Of a stretch of 64,000 nt of DNA, positions 26,661 through 39,584 are shown in pieces. The notes under the pieces are model-generated. The model saw only the letters and a program-made list of their open reading frames with translations. It was not told the DNA's origin and searched no databases. Position numbers and translations under genes: made by a program. Source of the DNA: Viscum album (Eukaryota; Streptophyta; Magnoliopsida; Santalales; Viscaceae); the NCBI GenBank assembly GCA_963277665.1, contig OY728121.1:959114097-959178096 (forward strand). The letters are read 5' to 3'. Positions within the stretch are counted from its first letter, which is position 1; the number at the start of each line of letters is the position of its first letter.

Positions 26661-29600
26661 TGTAAGGACCCATAATTCTATCAATGAAATTTCCATTCTT
26701 AAAAAAATTTCATATAGTATAAATAAAATAAAATAAGTTAGATGACACAATAAAAACTTTAAATATGAATAATTATTGAAATGAGAGGTATTTCTAGAAA
26801 TTAAGGATCATATACCAAGGGAATACTTACATGACCTTTGGAATATTAATTTGAACATTATGAATAGAAAATAAAACAATAGAATAGTTACCTCACCAAT
26901 AAATGTATTAATAAAATTAATCCTTCCATTAAATTTAAATATGAATCAATTTTATCACAGATTAAGTCTATAAATGATATAAAATTGAAAAATTATGTGT
27001 TATTATTTTTAAAAAGCATGAAGGTTTATTTAAAAATGGATTAATAAAAATAATGTCTTAAAATAAAGTTTATTTCCATAAAATAAATTATAAAAAAAAT
27101 TAATATCTCATGATTATAAGATATATTATGTTTCCTGAGTATGTTTTTGAAAGTGTCATAAAATTTGATAGAATATTAACATTGGTATTTTTTCAATAAA
27201 AAATGATTTTCATTAAAAATAGAATTTCTCATATTTAGTAAATTATTTTCAAAAATATAGAGTTTATTTTTTTATTCTACACATAAAATAATGGTTAGAG
27301 TGAATTCTTGGGATTTGTTTAAAAAACATGACTTTTTGGTGATTAGTAAGATGCGATAATTTAGGATAAATTATAAATACAGGAATTTTTTAGTCATTGT
27401 TGATGTAAGGATGAGGTAAGAACAATTATTTAGAAATAGCATGCATTAGTTATTTTATTTTGTTATATGAGTCATCACCATTTCAAATATCAAGGAAAAA
27501 TAATAAACTAATGGTTAAAAAAATAAAAAAGCACCCCTCTCCTTCACTATAAATACCACCCCTCACCAACTCTTCTCCTCACACATTTTCAGCTTTGATA
27601 ATTGTACAAATTGTCCACAATAGTCTTTCTATGTTCCTTCCCCACAACCAAGAGAATTTCGTCTAAGCCAATTCCCAAAAATATTCCCCAATGGATGTTC
27701 TCAAGGGGTAAAAATTCAAGAGGTAGAAACATTTTCCGATTTCCTTTAATTTCTTTTCATGTTCAGTTATTTCTTATCTTCCCCGAACCTCCACTTCACC
27801 AAGTATAATGATAAATACAATATCACCTATAGAAATTATTTTGATCATGTTAATGTGATATACATCATCAATCATCATTCTCCCTCTTTTTTTATTCAAT
27901 AAATGAAAGTATCACCCATGATGAGTAAATTTACCAGCATCATGGATAATGCATTTTAATATTCAATTAACACCATAAAAAAGGTCATAAAATAAATTTA
28001 ACTATTATAAAAATAATAATATATATATTATAGACTAGGTAATTTTCTAGAACCCCTAAATAAAGATGATTTTTATTAATAAAACAAAACTAGTTTGTGA
28101 TTATCGAAACATCCCAAAAATATTCTAGTTGTGTATCACTAACGTCTTATATAATGATTCATTATCACCCAAAATAACCAAATAAATTATATAAAAATTT
28201 CAATATTATGTATGTTCGTTAATAACATATAACTTCAATTACAGATATTTATTCCCATTTCACATGAACTTATATACTCATATATTAGTAAACTGATAAT
28301 GAAAAATAAGGAACCGAACACACCCTGATGATAAAATTGCATATTCTAACACATAAAAAGACTATAAATGAATTAAATAAATTTATAATAAATAAAATAA
28401 AATTATAAAATCATCAGAATTAATTTATTAATTAATATATTTTCATATTCCATGAAATTAATTTCCAGTGAAGAACACTTTTAGATATAAGGTTAGGGTT
28501 TCTCCCAAACCACAATTTTTCATTCGTCATAGGTTATCTTTCTCTTTACCCCAATATAATTTCGAATTATTTTTATTTATTCCTACTAAATTCACTTTCA
28601 ATTTTATAAGGATATGTTCATATCTAATTCATTATTTATTTGATACAGAGATACATGTTATAGAAGGATCATTCTCAATTCTTCCCGATAAGTAAGCTCG
28701 TGTAACAGGAATTTCCAAATTTCTTAACCACTTTTCAGTTCCACATATAATATGTTTTAGGAACCATTGTTCTTTATAAAATCACAAAATTTATCATGGA
28801 AAAACTAACCTAGTTCATTTATGGTTTTCTCTAAGTATTTCTCCAAATTAATTCTTGTTTTCATAGTTAAAAGTGTATTTCTCTCATGAATTTCATTTTC
28901 ACTTTATTAAATTATTTTCATCAATTTCAACACCCATTGTTGAATCATAAAAATAATTTGTATTAATTATTTATAAATCATCAATAATATTTTATTTAAT
29001 GGTTTGTTATTATTTTAACTATGTATGTATTATCTTGATACCATTCTATTTATTACTCTAGATGGTTTCTGAATATGTTTATTGTTTGGGGAATATTATT
29101 TACATTGAATAATTGAATATCAATATGATTTTATCTATTGATTATGCTTCACCCCATTCATATGAGTAATGAACTCAACTTAATAAATGACTGGTGGGGT
29201 CCGTTATATCCCCTCGATGCATTGTTAGGTATAATGAGATAAATGAGACCATGTTTTCACCCATTATGTATGGTGTCTTGGCTGAAGCCTTGATGGTATG
29301 TTTATAATGTCTGGTATAAATAACTACTCATTAGAAACTAGTTATTTATAGTCCATGTAATAATTAGACTATTATAGTATCCATGGTTATGTTTTATTAT
29401 GAAGTTACTTAATCATATTTTATTCCTTCCATATTATTTTCAAGAATATATTTTAAGTGAAAGGGTTGTTAGTTTTTGATCATGATGTATTGTTAATGTT
29501 CATGATAACTTCTGATGTATTTCTTATCATTACAGAGCATTTATTCTCACCACTATTGTTATGTGTTATTTTTCCCCAGGATGGTAAGATGTATATTATT

Positions 29601-29813
29601 AATGACTTATATGGATAATCTAGGAGATTATGGGTGTATCAAATGGAATTTTGATGTTGTTTTTTCTTTCTAGTGGGAATGTAAAGTTATTATATGTAAT
29701 ATAGAATCCAAAACTACTAAACTGATTATTCCATTGGAATTTGAGTTTGGTATCTATTCTAATGAAATAAAGAATCGAACTAGCTCCCAACTACTAGGTT
29801 CAATGTCTTTATA
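26661..29813 (+). repeat. Element C 5' LTR
   Basis: Starts TGTAAGGACC and ends TTTATA, with a TA end that is probably a deaminated CA. It shares ordered blocks with the 3' LTR: CACTATAAATACCACC, ATGTTTTCACCCATT (29251 / 37380), GTATGGTGTCTTRGCTGAAG, and AGATGTATATTAT near its end. A donor-like AAGAGGTAGAAAC lies at about 27717, downstream of the TATA box. Confidence 0.9.
27548..27555 (+). promoter_or_regulatory. TATA box of the element C 5' LTR
   Basis: TATAAATA in the context CACTATAAATACCACC. The same motif is kept at 35688 in the 3' LTR, 8140 bp away. A pyrimidine-rich stretch with CTCACC and CTTCTC follows, typical of a plant retrotransposon start region. Confidence 0.75.
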
Positions 29814-29815
29814 GT

Positions 29816-29826
29816 TGGTATTAGAT
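29816..29826 (+). other. Primer binding site of element C (decayed)
   Basis: TGGTATTAGAT compared with TGGTATCAGAG, that is one C-to-T change and one other substitution. It starts two bases after the 5' LTR. Confidence 0.8.
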
Positions 29827-30599
29827 CAATATTATTAGAATCATTGGAAACTAGATATAGAAAACATGGATTCAGTAACCTAAACCTTGGATGGACATTG
29901 TAGATAATAATAGAATAACATCTTATAATTTTGGTAATTAAGGGATTATGTGGTTATTACTAGAAATACATCCCTATCTGGATACTAAAAGTGGATGTGG
30001 TTCTTGAATAGATTTGAAAAGTCTTAACAACACTTACAAGGTGTCCCAGGCCAGACTCAGTGTAACATAGTACAGGAAAATATGCCTTACTATTCACTTG
30101 GTTTAGTACTCCTAGGCGATATGGTTAGGATAATTCATATATTATTTTCAAACCATTATGAAGGATTTAAAATTAATTATATCTTCAACGAAACCATGTT
30201 TAGGATTATGATATTAACTATCCAAGAATTCCACATTATTTTAAGAGTATTACTTGTTTGAAATTATGCATTTTTATTCATAACCAATTTTATTGTTTTT
30301 AATTGTTTAGAAATGAATCATAGTTTAATGAATGGAAATTGTATCAAAACACATAATTAGTTTAGTAATTTACCTTCTATTCAAGACAATGATGTTTCAA
30401 ATGGACCTACAACATATGCTGAACAACATTAAACTATACAGGGATAGATGACTTTGGTTATGAAAAATAACCATACCAATATGAGGAATCATAATGTGAA
30501 ATGTGGAGGAAAAATCTAAGACTGATTCATGATACAAAAAACTGAATAATTCAATGAGTAAATCCATTTGTAGTTGTGAAATGGATAAGTTCCTTAGAA

Positions 30600-31300
30600 A
30601 AGATATTTCACGCATTGGGAAGTAATGAAAGGGAGATGGTCCTCATTGAAATTTAACCTCTCTCAGGGGATGCATATCAATAGTGGTCATTTATATTAAA
30701 CATTAAGGAGGAGGAATAAATATAAAACATGGAATGGATGGATTTTAAGGAACTTAAATTATTTCCATCATAAACAACAAGAGGATATGGAGAGAAAAAT
30801 ATAGAATCTGAAGAAAAAGGAATATGAAAATTTTACAAACTATGAATCCAAAATTACAAGGTTATCTAGGAATTATAAAAATTACATATGCAATCCAAAT
30901 ATAATGATTGATTTATTATTTAATGGTTTAATAGAATTCCTCTAAAAGGAACTAATCTCCCAAAATTTAACTTAATATGAATAAATAGTCTCATGCTCTA
31001 TCAAGATTGAAAAATTATTCTCTATTACCTATTACATTAAAGGGAAAAACATTAGAAGAGGGATATTGAAAACAATAAAAAATAAGTTTATAAAATGGGG
31101 AAAATGTGAGATTTATCTTTCCACACTACAATTGTTTGTGAAGAAACTCCCTAACTCATTCCTTAAGGTAATGAAAGATTGTTACAACTGTGAAGAAAAA
31201 GGTAACCAAGGCCATCATTATAAGGTAATCAAAGAATATATCAATTTTCAAGGATATAATTATAATGTGTTGGGAAATTTTGTATTTGATTGTCTTATGA
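30600..31300 (+). pseudogene. Element C gag remnant
   Basis: Between 30800 and 31000 translation gives NLKKKEYENF and SKITRLSRNY, the conserved capsid block seen as NLKQG-x-x-x-V-x-EY and F-T-RLSRY in this family. At 31180-31220 CYNCEEKGNQGHH is a zinc knuckle (CxxCxxxxxxGH) whose last Cys is lost. Only 31066-31305 is open for 79 codons. Stops occur elsewhere. Upstream (29830-30600) no gag motif was clear; the short minus-strand open frame 30397-30615 is not considered a gene. Confidence 0.75.
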
Positions 31301-31339
31301 ACTAATGATCCTTTCCTTAGAAAAGGAAAAAGTAGAAAT

Positions 31340-34300
31340 TCTATTACTATGTGATAACAACTATAGAGGTTGGAATTACAAATGATGTTTTGGTAGGTAC
31401 ATTAATCATTTCCTCAATCATTTCTAATTCTATAATTTATACTAGATCATCACATTCTTGTATATATTCTCCGATTTCATACAAAATTATATATTTCCCT
31501 TTTGAATAAATAAATGATTTTTCAGTCAAAACTCCTAAGTGAAGTTTCACTACAAGAATGATGTGTTAGTTAGTCCCATTTATGACACAAAATCATACTT
31601 TTGTTACTGACTTTTTCATCATACCTATGAGTTAATTTTATATAATACCTAGTATTGATTATGTTTTATATTATGATGTCAAAATATATTCCAAGATGAA
31701 AGAAATTATGAAATTTGAAGAAGATGTTGAATCTTTTATCATTATAAAAAAAATTCATCAACATATTCTTATCTAGATCCACCCTCATTAGCTCTACCGA
31801 ATGAAATTCCTATATAAGAATAGAACGAATCATATATGGATAATAAATAAATATTCAAATTTTATATGTACCATATTTATAAGAATTTATTGATGTATTT
31901 CAACAGGATTTACCTGGACATACTGAAAAGTGGTTTGTTGAGTTTTCTATTGATTTAATACCGAGCTCATTCCCTAAATCAATGACTCTATATAATAGCC
32001 ACTGTGGAATTAGTAGAGAAAAAGAATATAATAGAGTAATTGAGTGATAAAGGATTCATTATCCCCAATGTATATCCATGGGGATCCCATGTTATATTTT
32101 CCCAGAAGAAAGATGGATCTATGAGGTCGTGCATTGACTATAGAGAAATCATTTCTTTTATAATAAAGAAAAAGCATCCCCATCTGCGTATTGTTGATTT
32201 ATTTGATCAACTTCATAGAGAACTATTTTTTTTTTTGACGATTTACAATAAATATATATATAATTATTTTCATGTGAGGAAGGAAGATATTCCAATGAAA
32301 ATATTTTGAACTAGGTATTGAAATTATGATTTTAATTTAATTCTATTTGGAATTACTAATGCACCCTCTATTTTTAAGAATCTATTTAATATAGTTTTTT
32401 ATGAATATAATGATGATTTTTTGGGTATATTTATTGATGATAACATGAAATATTCTAAAAGAAGTTTGGACCATAACAACCACTTGAGGGTTTTTTGTAG
32501 ACACTTAGAGGAAAAGAGTTATACGGGATGTTTAGAAAGTGTGAAATTTGGATTACAAAATTTACTTTTCCTGGCCATATTGTCTCTATGGATAAAATCT
32601 ATGTTAATCCAATAATGAAAAATGTAGTCTATGAATGTAATACCCCAATTAACATAATTGTTTTACAATGTTTCATTACTTTAGTAGGTTACCTTTGGCA
32701 TTTCATTATGAATATTTCTTGATTAACTAACTAGTTATACATGATTACTAGTAAAGTCGTTATTTTTGTATGAATTGAATAATGTGATGTATTTTTTGAA
32801 GAATTTAAGAAGATATTATTGAATCCACAGATCTTGACTCTACTATACCGAAATTTGGGACTTTTGATTTATAGTGATGCGCCCAATAAAGGAATTAGGC
32901 CCGGTAATTTTATAGAAGGATAGAGTTATTCCCTATGCATAAAAGAAGTTAATAACTTGGTAAAAAACTTTCAATCACATAATCATTATTTATCATCCAT
33001 AATCTATTATATGATGATATATAGAAACTATCTCTAGGGGGTACAATGTGAGAAATATACAAATCACGAGGTCTTGAAATATATCTTCTCTTAGAATGAA
33101 ATCAAAACGAGGAAAATGTGATCTCTCGAGATATAAAAGGATTATGATTCTTCAATAAACTACCATACATGGAAGGAAAATTATGTAGCAGATGCATTGA
33201 GAATGAAGGATCATGGAGTTCTAAACAAAAAAAGGAATGAAAATGTTCTTGTGTATATAGACCATGAAAATATGGAAATGAATATTATTAAGGAAGGTGA
33301 AGAATTATTACATTTTTAATTGATTGTTCAACAATATTTATTAGAAAGGATTAAAAGTTATCATCTTGATGTTTTGAATCTTTAAATAGAAAATAATGAT
33401 GTGAGTGGTGGGAAGCTGGAGGACTTCATGTATGAGGATGGACTTCTGATATTTGAAAAGAGAATTTGTGTTCCCTCTATACCTGAACTAAATAAGGGTG
33501 TAATTGGATGATTCCCATAGCTTTCTTTTCTCTATACACCCTACTAACACTATGATGCATAGATATTTGATGGAACATCTATGGTGGGATTATATGTAGT
33601 TGGAAATTACTGATTTAGTATCAAGATGTTTAGTTTGTCAATAGGAAAAGGCTAAAAGAAAAAATCCAAGAGGAGTTATGCAAACTCATCATATTTCTAC
33701 ATGAAAATTGGATGAGATCGCTATGGATATAGTCATTAGAATACCAAAAAAATCAATGAAATAATTATGAAAAATGGCTAATTATTGATCGACGTACCAA
33801 ATCTAAACATTTCATCTCTATAAGGGAGGATTTTCCATAAGAGTGTTATGAAATTCTATATATTACTGATGTTATAAGACTTTATGGAGAACCTATTTAA
33901 ATTGTGTCTGATCATGGTCTACGATTAACACTGAAATTCTAGAAAATTATTCATAATGTTATGGATACTGATCTTCATTTGAGCACTGCATATCACCCTG
34001 AAACAGATGGATATCTAGAAAGGACGATACAAACTTTTGAATACATGTTATTATCATGAAATATTTACATTTAATGCATAGGAATTTGTATTTACCACTG
34101 TTAGTGTTTTCCTAGAACAATTTTTTCAATTATATTATTCAAATGGAACCATATGAAGCATTATTTTTGAAGATATGAAATACCCCAACTTTTTGTGATC
34201 AAGTTGATGAAAGGAAGCTTGTATATGAAAACATTATAGCGGAAACAACATTAGAGGTAAAGACTATTCAAAAACATATCAATGAAACTCAATGTAGGAA

Positions 34301-34790
34301 AAATACCTACTAAAATAACAAAATGAATGATTTTCAATTTTAGGTGTGATATCATGTTTTAATGAATGTATCTCCATTTAAATATATGATAAAATTTTGG
34401 ATGAAAGTAAAATTGATCCTAAGGTAAATTGATCCTTTTGAAATAATGAAGATATTTAGAGGAATGGATTATCATTTAGAGATACTTCCTAGCCTTTATA
34501 AATTAAACATTGTGTTCCACATCTCTTTGTTAATAATGTACATTTCAGATCCAACACATCAAATTTCTTCTGATGTAATTGAATTTGAACTTAATTTACC
34601 TTATTGTGAAGAGCCTATCCAGATTTTGGACACAAAAGAATAGGTTTTGAGGTATCTGATGACTTTTATTGTAAAGTTAATTTGAAAAGGGAAAAAATGA
34701 ATTGGAAACGTTGGAATAAAGAGAAATTATGATGAAGAACAAAAAAAATATTTTAATGAGGTGTCATTTAGAATGTTTAGAGGAAGAAAT
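31340..34790 (+). pseudogene. Element C pol remnant (PR-RT-RNase H-IN-chromodomain region)
   Basis: Domains in order: protease at 31350-31470 (VGTLIISS, then YTRSSHSC where the active-site D-T-G is now Y-T-R); RT at 31910-32480 ([35 protein letters not shown] with the catalytic DD kept); RNase H at 32860-33210 (YSDA, YFLSS-type block, VADALR); integrase at 33520-34190 (SRCLVCQ zinc part, AMDIV, HP/QTDG-type block, MEPYEALF); and a C-terminal region at 34446-34643 that is open for 65 codons and contains FHISLLIMYISDPTH and EEPIQILD. The last block is the typical end of gypsy integrase leading to a chromodomain-like tail. Many in-frame stops and shifts make it non-functional. Confidence 0.85.
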
Positions 34791-34796
34791 TGTTTT

Positions 34797-34808
34797 AGGT
34801 GGGGAGAA
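34797..34808 (+). other. Polypurine tract of element C
   Basis: AGGTGGGGAGAA lies directly before the 3' LTR start TGTAAGG. It is clean and in the expected place. Confidence 0.85.
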
Positions 34809-37800
34809 TGTAAGGACCCAAAATTCCATCAATGAAAATTTCATTATAATTATTACATATAGCATAAATCACATAAAATAACTAATAGAACATAATAAAA
34901 ACATTATAAATTAATAAAGAATAAAAAATGAGTTACTTATAAAATTTAATCATCCAATGGAAATGGAATAGTATGTTGACCATTGGAATAGTAATGTGAC
35001 CCTTATGAACAATAAACTGGCCAATATAATAGTATCCCCACCAATGAAAGTATAAATAAAATTTAACAATCCAATAAATGAACATGTGATATAAATATAC
35101 CATAGTTTAGGTAAATAAATGATTTGAAAATGATAAAATTAGTGTTGGTATTTTTATAATGCTACTTTGTTAATTTAAAATTTTATTAATTTAAATAATG
35201 ACTTAATAGTATTTTTTTCATAAAATACGTTCAAAAGATAATATTATTTTATCTTTAGATAATAATATTATTTTACGAGACCCCATTTAACATCTTAATG
35301 TTCCATTAAATTGGTTATAATATTAAAATTGGTATTTTTTAAAATAAATAATGGTTTTAATTAGAAATTAAATTCCTCATGTATATTTTTTTCATAAAAT
35401 GGTGTCCATTTTTTGAAATCTATGCATAAAAAATAGTTAATTTTATTTTTTGTATTTTTGTAAAATACATGAGTTATTGTTAAATAATAAAATAATATAG
35501 TTTATGATGAAATCAAGAGACATGAATTTATGAGTCATTATTGATGTAATGATGAGGTAACCACGATTAGTTAGAACTCACATACACTAGTTACTATATT
35601 TATCAACAATAATCAATAGTATTCCTTTTCTGGATCCAGGGTAATAAACTAAGGATTAAAATAATAAAAATATACCCCATCCTCCACTATAAATACCACC
35701 TCTCACAACCATTTCTCCACAAACATTTCATGCCATGATCCATGTCCAAATTATACTAAATCCTCTTCCCAAGACCTTCACCCATGTATGTGGCCATTTT
35801 CTATCAAAAAAAGACCAAAACCTTCTCTTTATGGAGGTTCTAAAGGAGGTGAAATTCAAGAGGTAAAAACCTCTTTATTTTTCTTTTAATTTCATTTCAA
35901 GTTATTTTCTTTATTATCTTCTCTTCACCAACCATTATACAATTTAAATAATAACTCCAACACAATTTCAATAGTATAATTAAATAATGATAATGTATGG
36001 ACCATCATCTAATTACTTTATCTCTATTATTTTGTCTATAATTGAATACATCTCCTGTGATGTGTCAATTTATTGACATCATGGATGATGAATTTTCATT
36101 TTCCATTAACACCATTAAGGATGGTAATAAAAAAAATTATGATTAATAAAATTATAATATATTTATTAAATATTATTTAATGTTATTTAATATTTATATA
36201 CACATAAGTTTAATTAATTAATGAATATTAGTTTATGATGATCTAAACCCCCCCAAAATAATCAAAAGGATTATCACTATCATTTTATCTAAAGAGTCAT
36301 CCACAACCCAAATAATAAAATGAATTATATAAAAAATAATATCATGTGTATTCCTTAATAACATTCAAATTAATATATATATATTCTAATTTTACAATAA
36401 CTTCCATAATAAAATACATGTATGTTGATCCTTAAAAAAAGGAAAATAATTCTCTAGAATACTAAACTTTTATATTATAACCCATCAGAAAGACCATAAA
36501 TTATTGTAATAAAATTATAATAAATAATATACATTTTTAAATGTTTATGAATTAGTTTTTTATTGGATCTAATTTCATATCCCATGTCAGTAAGGTCATG
36601 TAATAGAAGATATTGAACATAAGTTAAGGGTTTCTCCCTGAACATCAATTTTTAATTTTGTTTAAGTGTCCTTCTCATTACCAAACTATAATTCAGAAAT
36701 AATCTTATGTAATCCTACCTAATTTTGTTTTAATTTTAATTGGATATGTACCTTGTAGATTCATTCTTTTTGCGATAGTGACATATATGTTTTATAAATT
36801 ATTTTCTCAATTCTTCCTCACAATCATGCTCTAAAAAAGGGAACATTTCAATTTCATACTCATTTTAAAGGGAACCCTATAATATATATTAAGGAAAAAT
36901 TATTTTTCTAAAATAACTAATTTTATCACGAATAAGTTATCTCAGTTTATTTATAGTTTAAATAAATATTCAAAATAAATATTCTTTGGAAATTTTTAAA
37001 GGTTGTTTCTCTGGAAAAAAATATCAATGATTTTTTTAGAGTATTTTTCATATTTTTCAACAATAATTGTTATATCTTATGCGTATTTGGGATTAATATT
37101 TTATGATATCATCTAACACATTTAAATTAATGGTTTGTTATTATTTTTACGGGGGTGTACTATCTTTATACCATTCACCTTATTACTGTATATTGTTTAA
37201 GAATATGCTTATTGTTTGTTTAATGTTATTTACATTTAGTATGATAACTTCAATATAAATGTAAATGTTCATTATGTCTCCCCCTTGTTATATAAGGATT
37301 GCATTGGACTTAGTAAGGGAATTTTGGAGCCTAATATAGACCATCGTCCATTGATAGGACTCTTGACATAAATTTGACTATGTTTTCACCCATTTTGTAT
37401 GGTGTCTTAGCTGAAGCCTTTATGGTAGGTTTATGATGTCTAAAATTATATATTCCCAAATTATGAAACTATATACTAATATTCCATGTGATTATTCAGC
37501 TAGTAAAATAACCATAATTATGTTTTACTATGGATTTATTTAATCTTTTTTTATTCCAGCCATATTATGCTCATGATTTTGTTTTAATGGATTGTGTTTT
37601 TAGTTATTCACCATGACTTATTTTTTATGTTTATGATTGCTTTCACATTATTTCTTACCCTAATTGACCATCTGATCTCTACTAATTATTTTGTTATGTT
37701 TTCCCCATGACACAAAGATGTATATTATGAATGACTAGAGGGGGTAATCTATGATTTTATGGGTGTACCCAATGAAATTTATATATTTTATTACATTTCA

Positions 37801-37941
37801 AGTTGTAATTTCATAGTTTTATATATAATCTAGCTTCCAAAACAAGTAAAAAGATCATCTCAATAGGATTTTAGTCTTTTATATATTCCAATGTAATAAA
37901 ATTAAGGCACCATCTCCAATATACTTGGGAAAGGGTCTATA
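34809..37941 (+). repeat. Element C 3' LTR
   Basis: 3133 bp, paired with 26661-29813. It ends near GGGTCTATA. Divergence from the 5' copy is strong but the block order is unbroken. The sequence after it returns to the element B LTR. Confidence 0.9.
35688..35695 (+). promoter_or_regulatory. TATA box of the element C 3' LTR
   Basis: TATAAATA at the position equivalent to 27548. In this copy it would read out into flanking element B sequence if it were active. Confidence 0.7.
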
Positions 37942-39584
37942 AAAAAGGGTTATCTCATCATTTAGGAAACCTAGGGGTATTACGGGGAACATTTAACAAC
38001 AAATCCAAAAAATTTGGATTAATGGAAAAGGGTTCTAAGATAATGATGATACTAGAAAAGGTGGAGAAAGGAAATGACCCATAGATTGAGGGTGTGACAT
38101 CAAATTCTTGGGTGAAACTTCATGAGATCCTGGTGGAAGATTTAGAGGACTATAAACAATGGAGGACATAGTAAGTATGTGCTCCTTGTATTTTATATGA
38201 AGATAAATGGGAGCATCGGTGGGTTTGTAGAAGAAATGAGTGTAAAATTCATAATCATTTCTCTAACATAGTTTTTGGACATGATTTTATAGAATTACCA
38301 AACCCACAAACCTTCCCATGGGTTCTACCCATGTTTGCTACCAAAGGGGAGTGTTTTTAATTATTTAATAAATTTAGGGTCAAAAAATAATAACACAGTA
38401 CCATTTGTTATGTTTATGTTAGTCATACTCTTAATGAATGATGTTAAAACCATAAGATATATTAATGGTTTTTGAGGATTCATAAAGGCTATATAAATTT
38501 AGAAAAGGAAAAATAAAATCACATTATATTATTGGTAAAACTAAAAATTGTTCATTGATTCCATTTATAGAATTTATTAAATCAGTTTTTGTTCATTATG
38601 ATGTTATAATAAACTTATTATATTTATAAAGTATTTTATTTTTACCCGAAAAATCAAATATATCATAAAAATATGTAAAATTATTAGGTAGAAAATTTCA
38701 AAATCCAAAAAAATAAATATTAATTTTTTCACAATAATTTTACAAATATATAAATTTTATCTTTTAAAAAATGAATCGATATTTATTTGGAAATACAAGG
38801 TTTTTAACAATCACAGTTTTTAAACCATTATAAAAATTACATATTACATCATATAAATTATATGATAATTTATATTTGACAATAATTAAAAAATACTAAC
38901 ATATTATTCCAATATTATTTATTTTAAAAATATATTAAATAATCAAAATAAACATCTTAAATGAAATCTAATACTAATTAACAAGAAATTTTTTTCTTTA
39001 TTGTATTAAAAATCATTTTTTATATAATGATATGAAGAAAAAATGATCATTATTCTATTGAAAATACAATATACATATTTATATAATTATTTTACTGTTA
39101 CGTATCCATTTAATGCACCAGAAAACACCCTATGACTTGGGTGCACAATGGTGAGACTTTCTTGGGGTGGTTCTCCGTCATGGTTTTGGTTGTGATCTCG
39201 ATGGTCTTGTACTCATCTTTTTAATATTTTCACTATTGATTAAGATATTAGATATCATCTTGGTATTTTCAAGGAAACATCCCAAATTTTTATCTCTATT
39301 GGAGGATATAATAAATGGTATTAATAGGGTATGACCCTTGTAATTGAGGCTATCACATCAATTGTCTGTGTCTATTGGATTTGTTAATACCCTATATTTA
39401 TACTAATCATGGTATCACTGTTAAAAGGCTATATTATCAGTGGTAGTGATGATTAATTTTCCTTTAAATCTTGTTGAATATTATATAAATAACTGAATAT
39501 ATTTTCTATAATCGTAATACAAACTGTGAAATTTGATTACATTACAATGGGAATTTTATTTATTAATGTTCAGGTCATGAAACA
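37942..39584 (-). repeat. Element B 5' LTR, outer fragment
   Basis: 1643 bp matching 19118-20764. Shared landmarks are CAAATTCTTGG near 38100 (AAAATTCTTGG near 19270), TTTTTGGAC near 38273, TCCCATGG and TTCAGGTCAT at the end. It continues the LTR interrupted at 26660. The right end at 39584 is followed at once by copia RT sequence of element G. Confidence 0.85.

Larger units (their letters stand above)
26661..37941 (+). mobile_element. Element C: decayed Ty3/gypsy chromovirus-like element, nested in B
   Basis: 11281 bp on the plus strand: 5' LTR 26661-29813, primer binding site, gag, protease, RT, RNase H, integrase, chromodomain-like tail, polypurine tract, 3' LTR 34809-37941. The LTRs are 3153 and 3133 bp and start TGTAAGGACCCA(A/T)AATTC. 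Matched TATA boxes keep the same offset. Flanks are AAAGG on the left and AAAAAGG on the right, so a target duplication of AAAGG type is possible but not clean. All genes are broken. Confidence 0.9.
18271..39584 (-). mobile_element. Element B: decayed Ty3/gypsy chromovirus-like, split by element C
   Basis: On the minus strand the order is 5' LTR (39584-37942 plus 26660-25817), primer binding site, gag-pol, polypurine tract and 3' LTR (20764-18271). The 11.3-kb element C sits inside the 5' LTR. With C removed, the two LTRs are 2487 and 2494 bp, and matched landmarks keep a constant offset on both sides of C. For example, GATGAGAGTGAA at 19102 and 26649 is the last shared block before C. The right-hand LTR pieces measure 1647 and 1643 bp from the C junction to the end. 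Element B itself interrupts copia element G. No convincing target duplication remains. Confidence 0.85.
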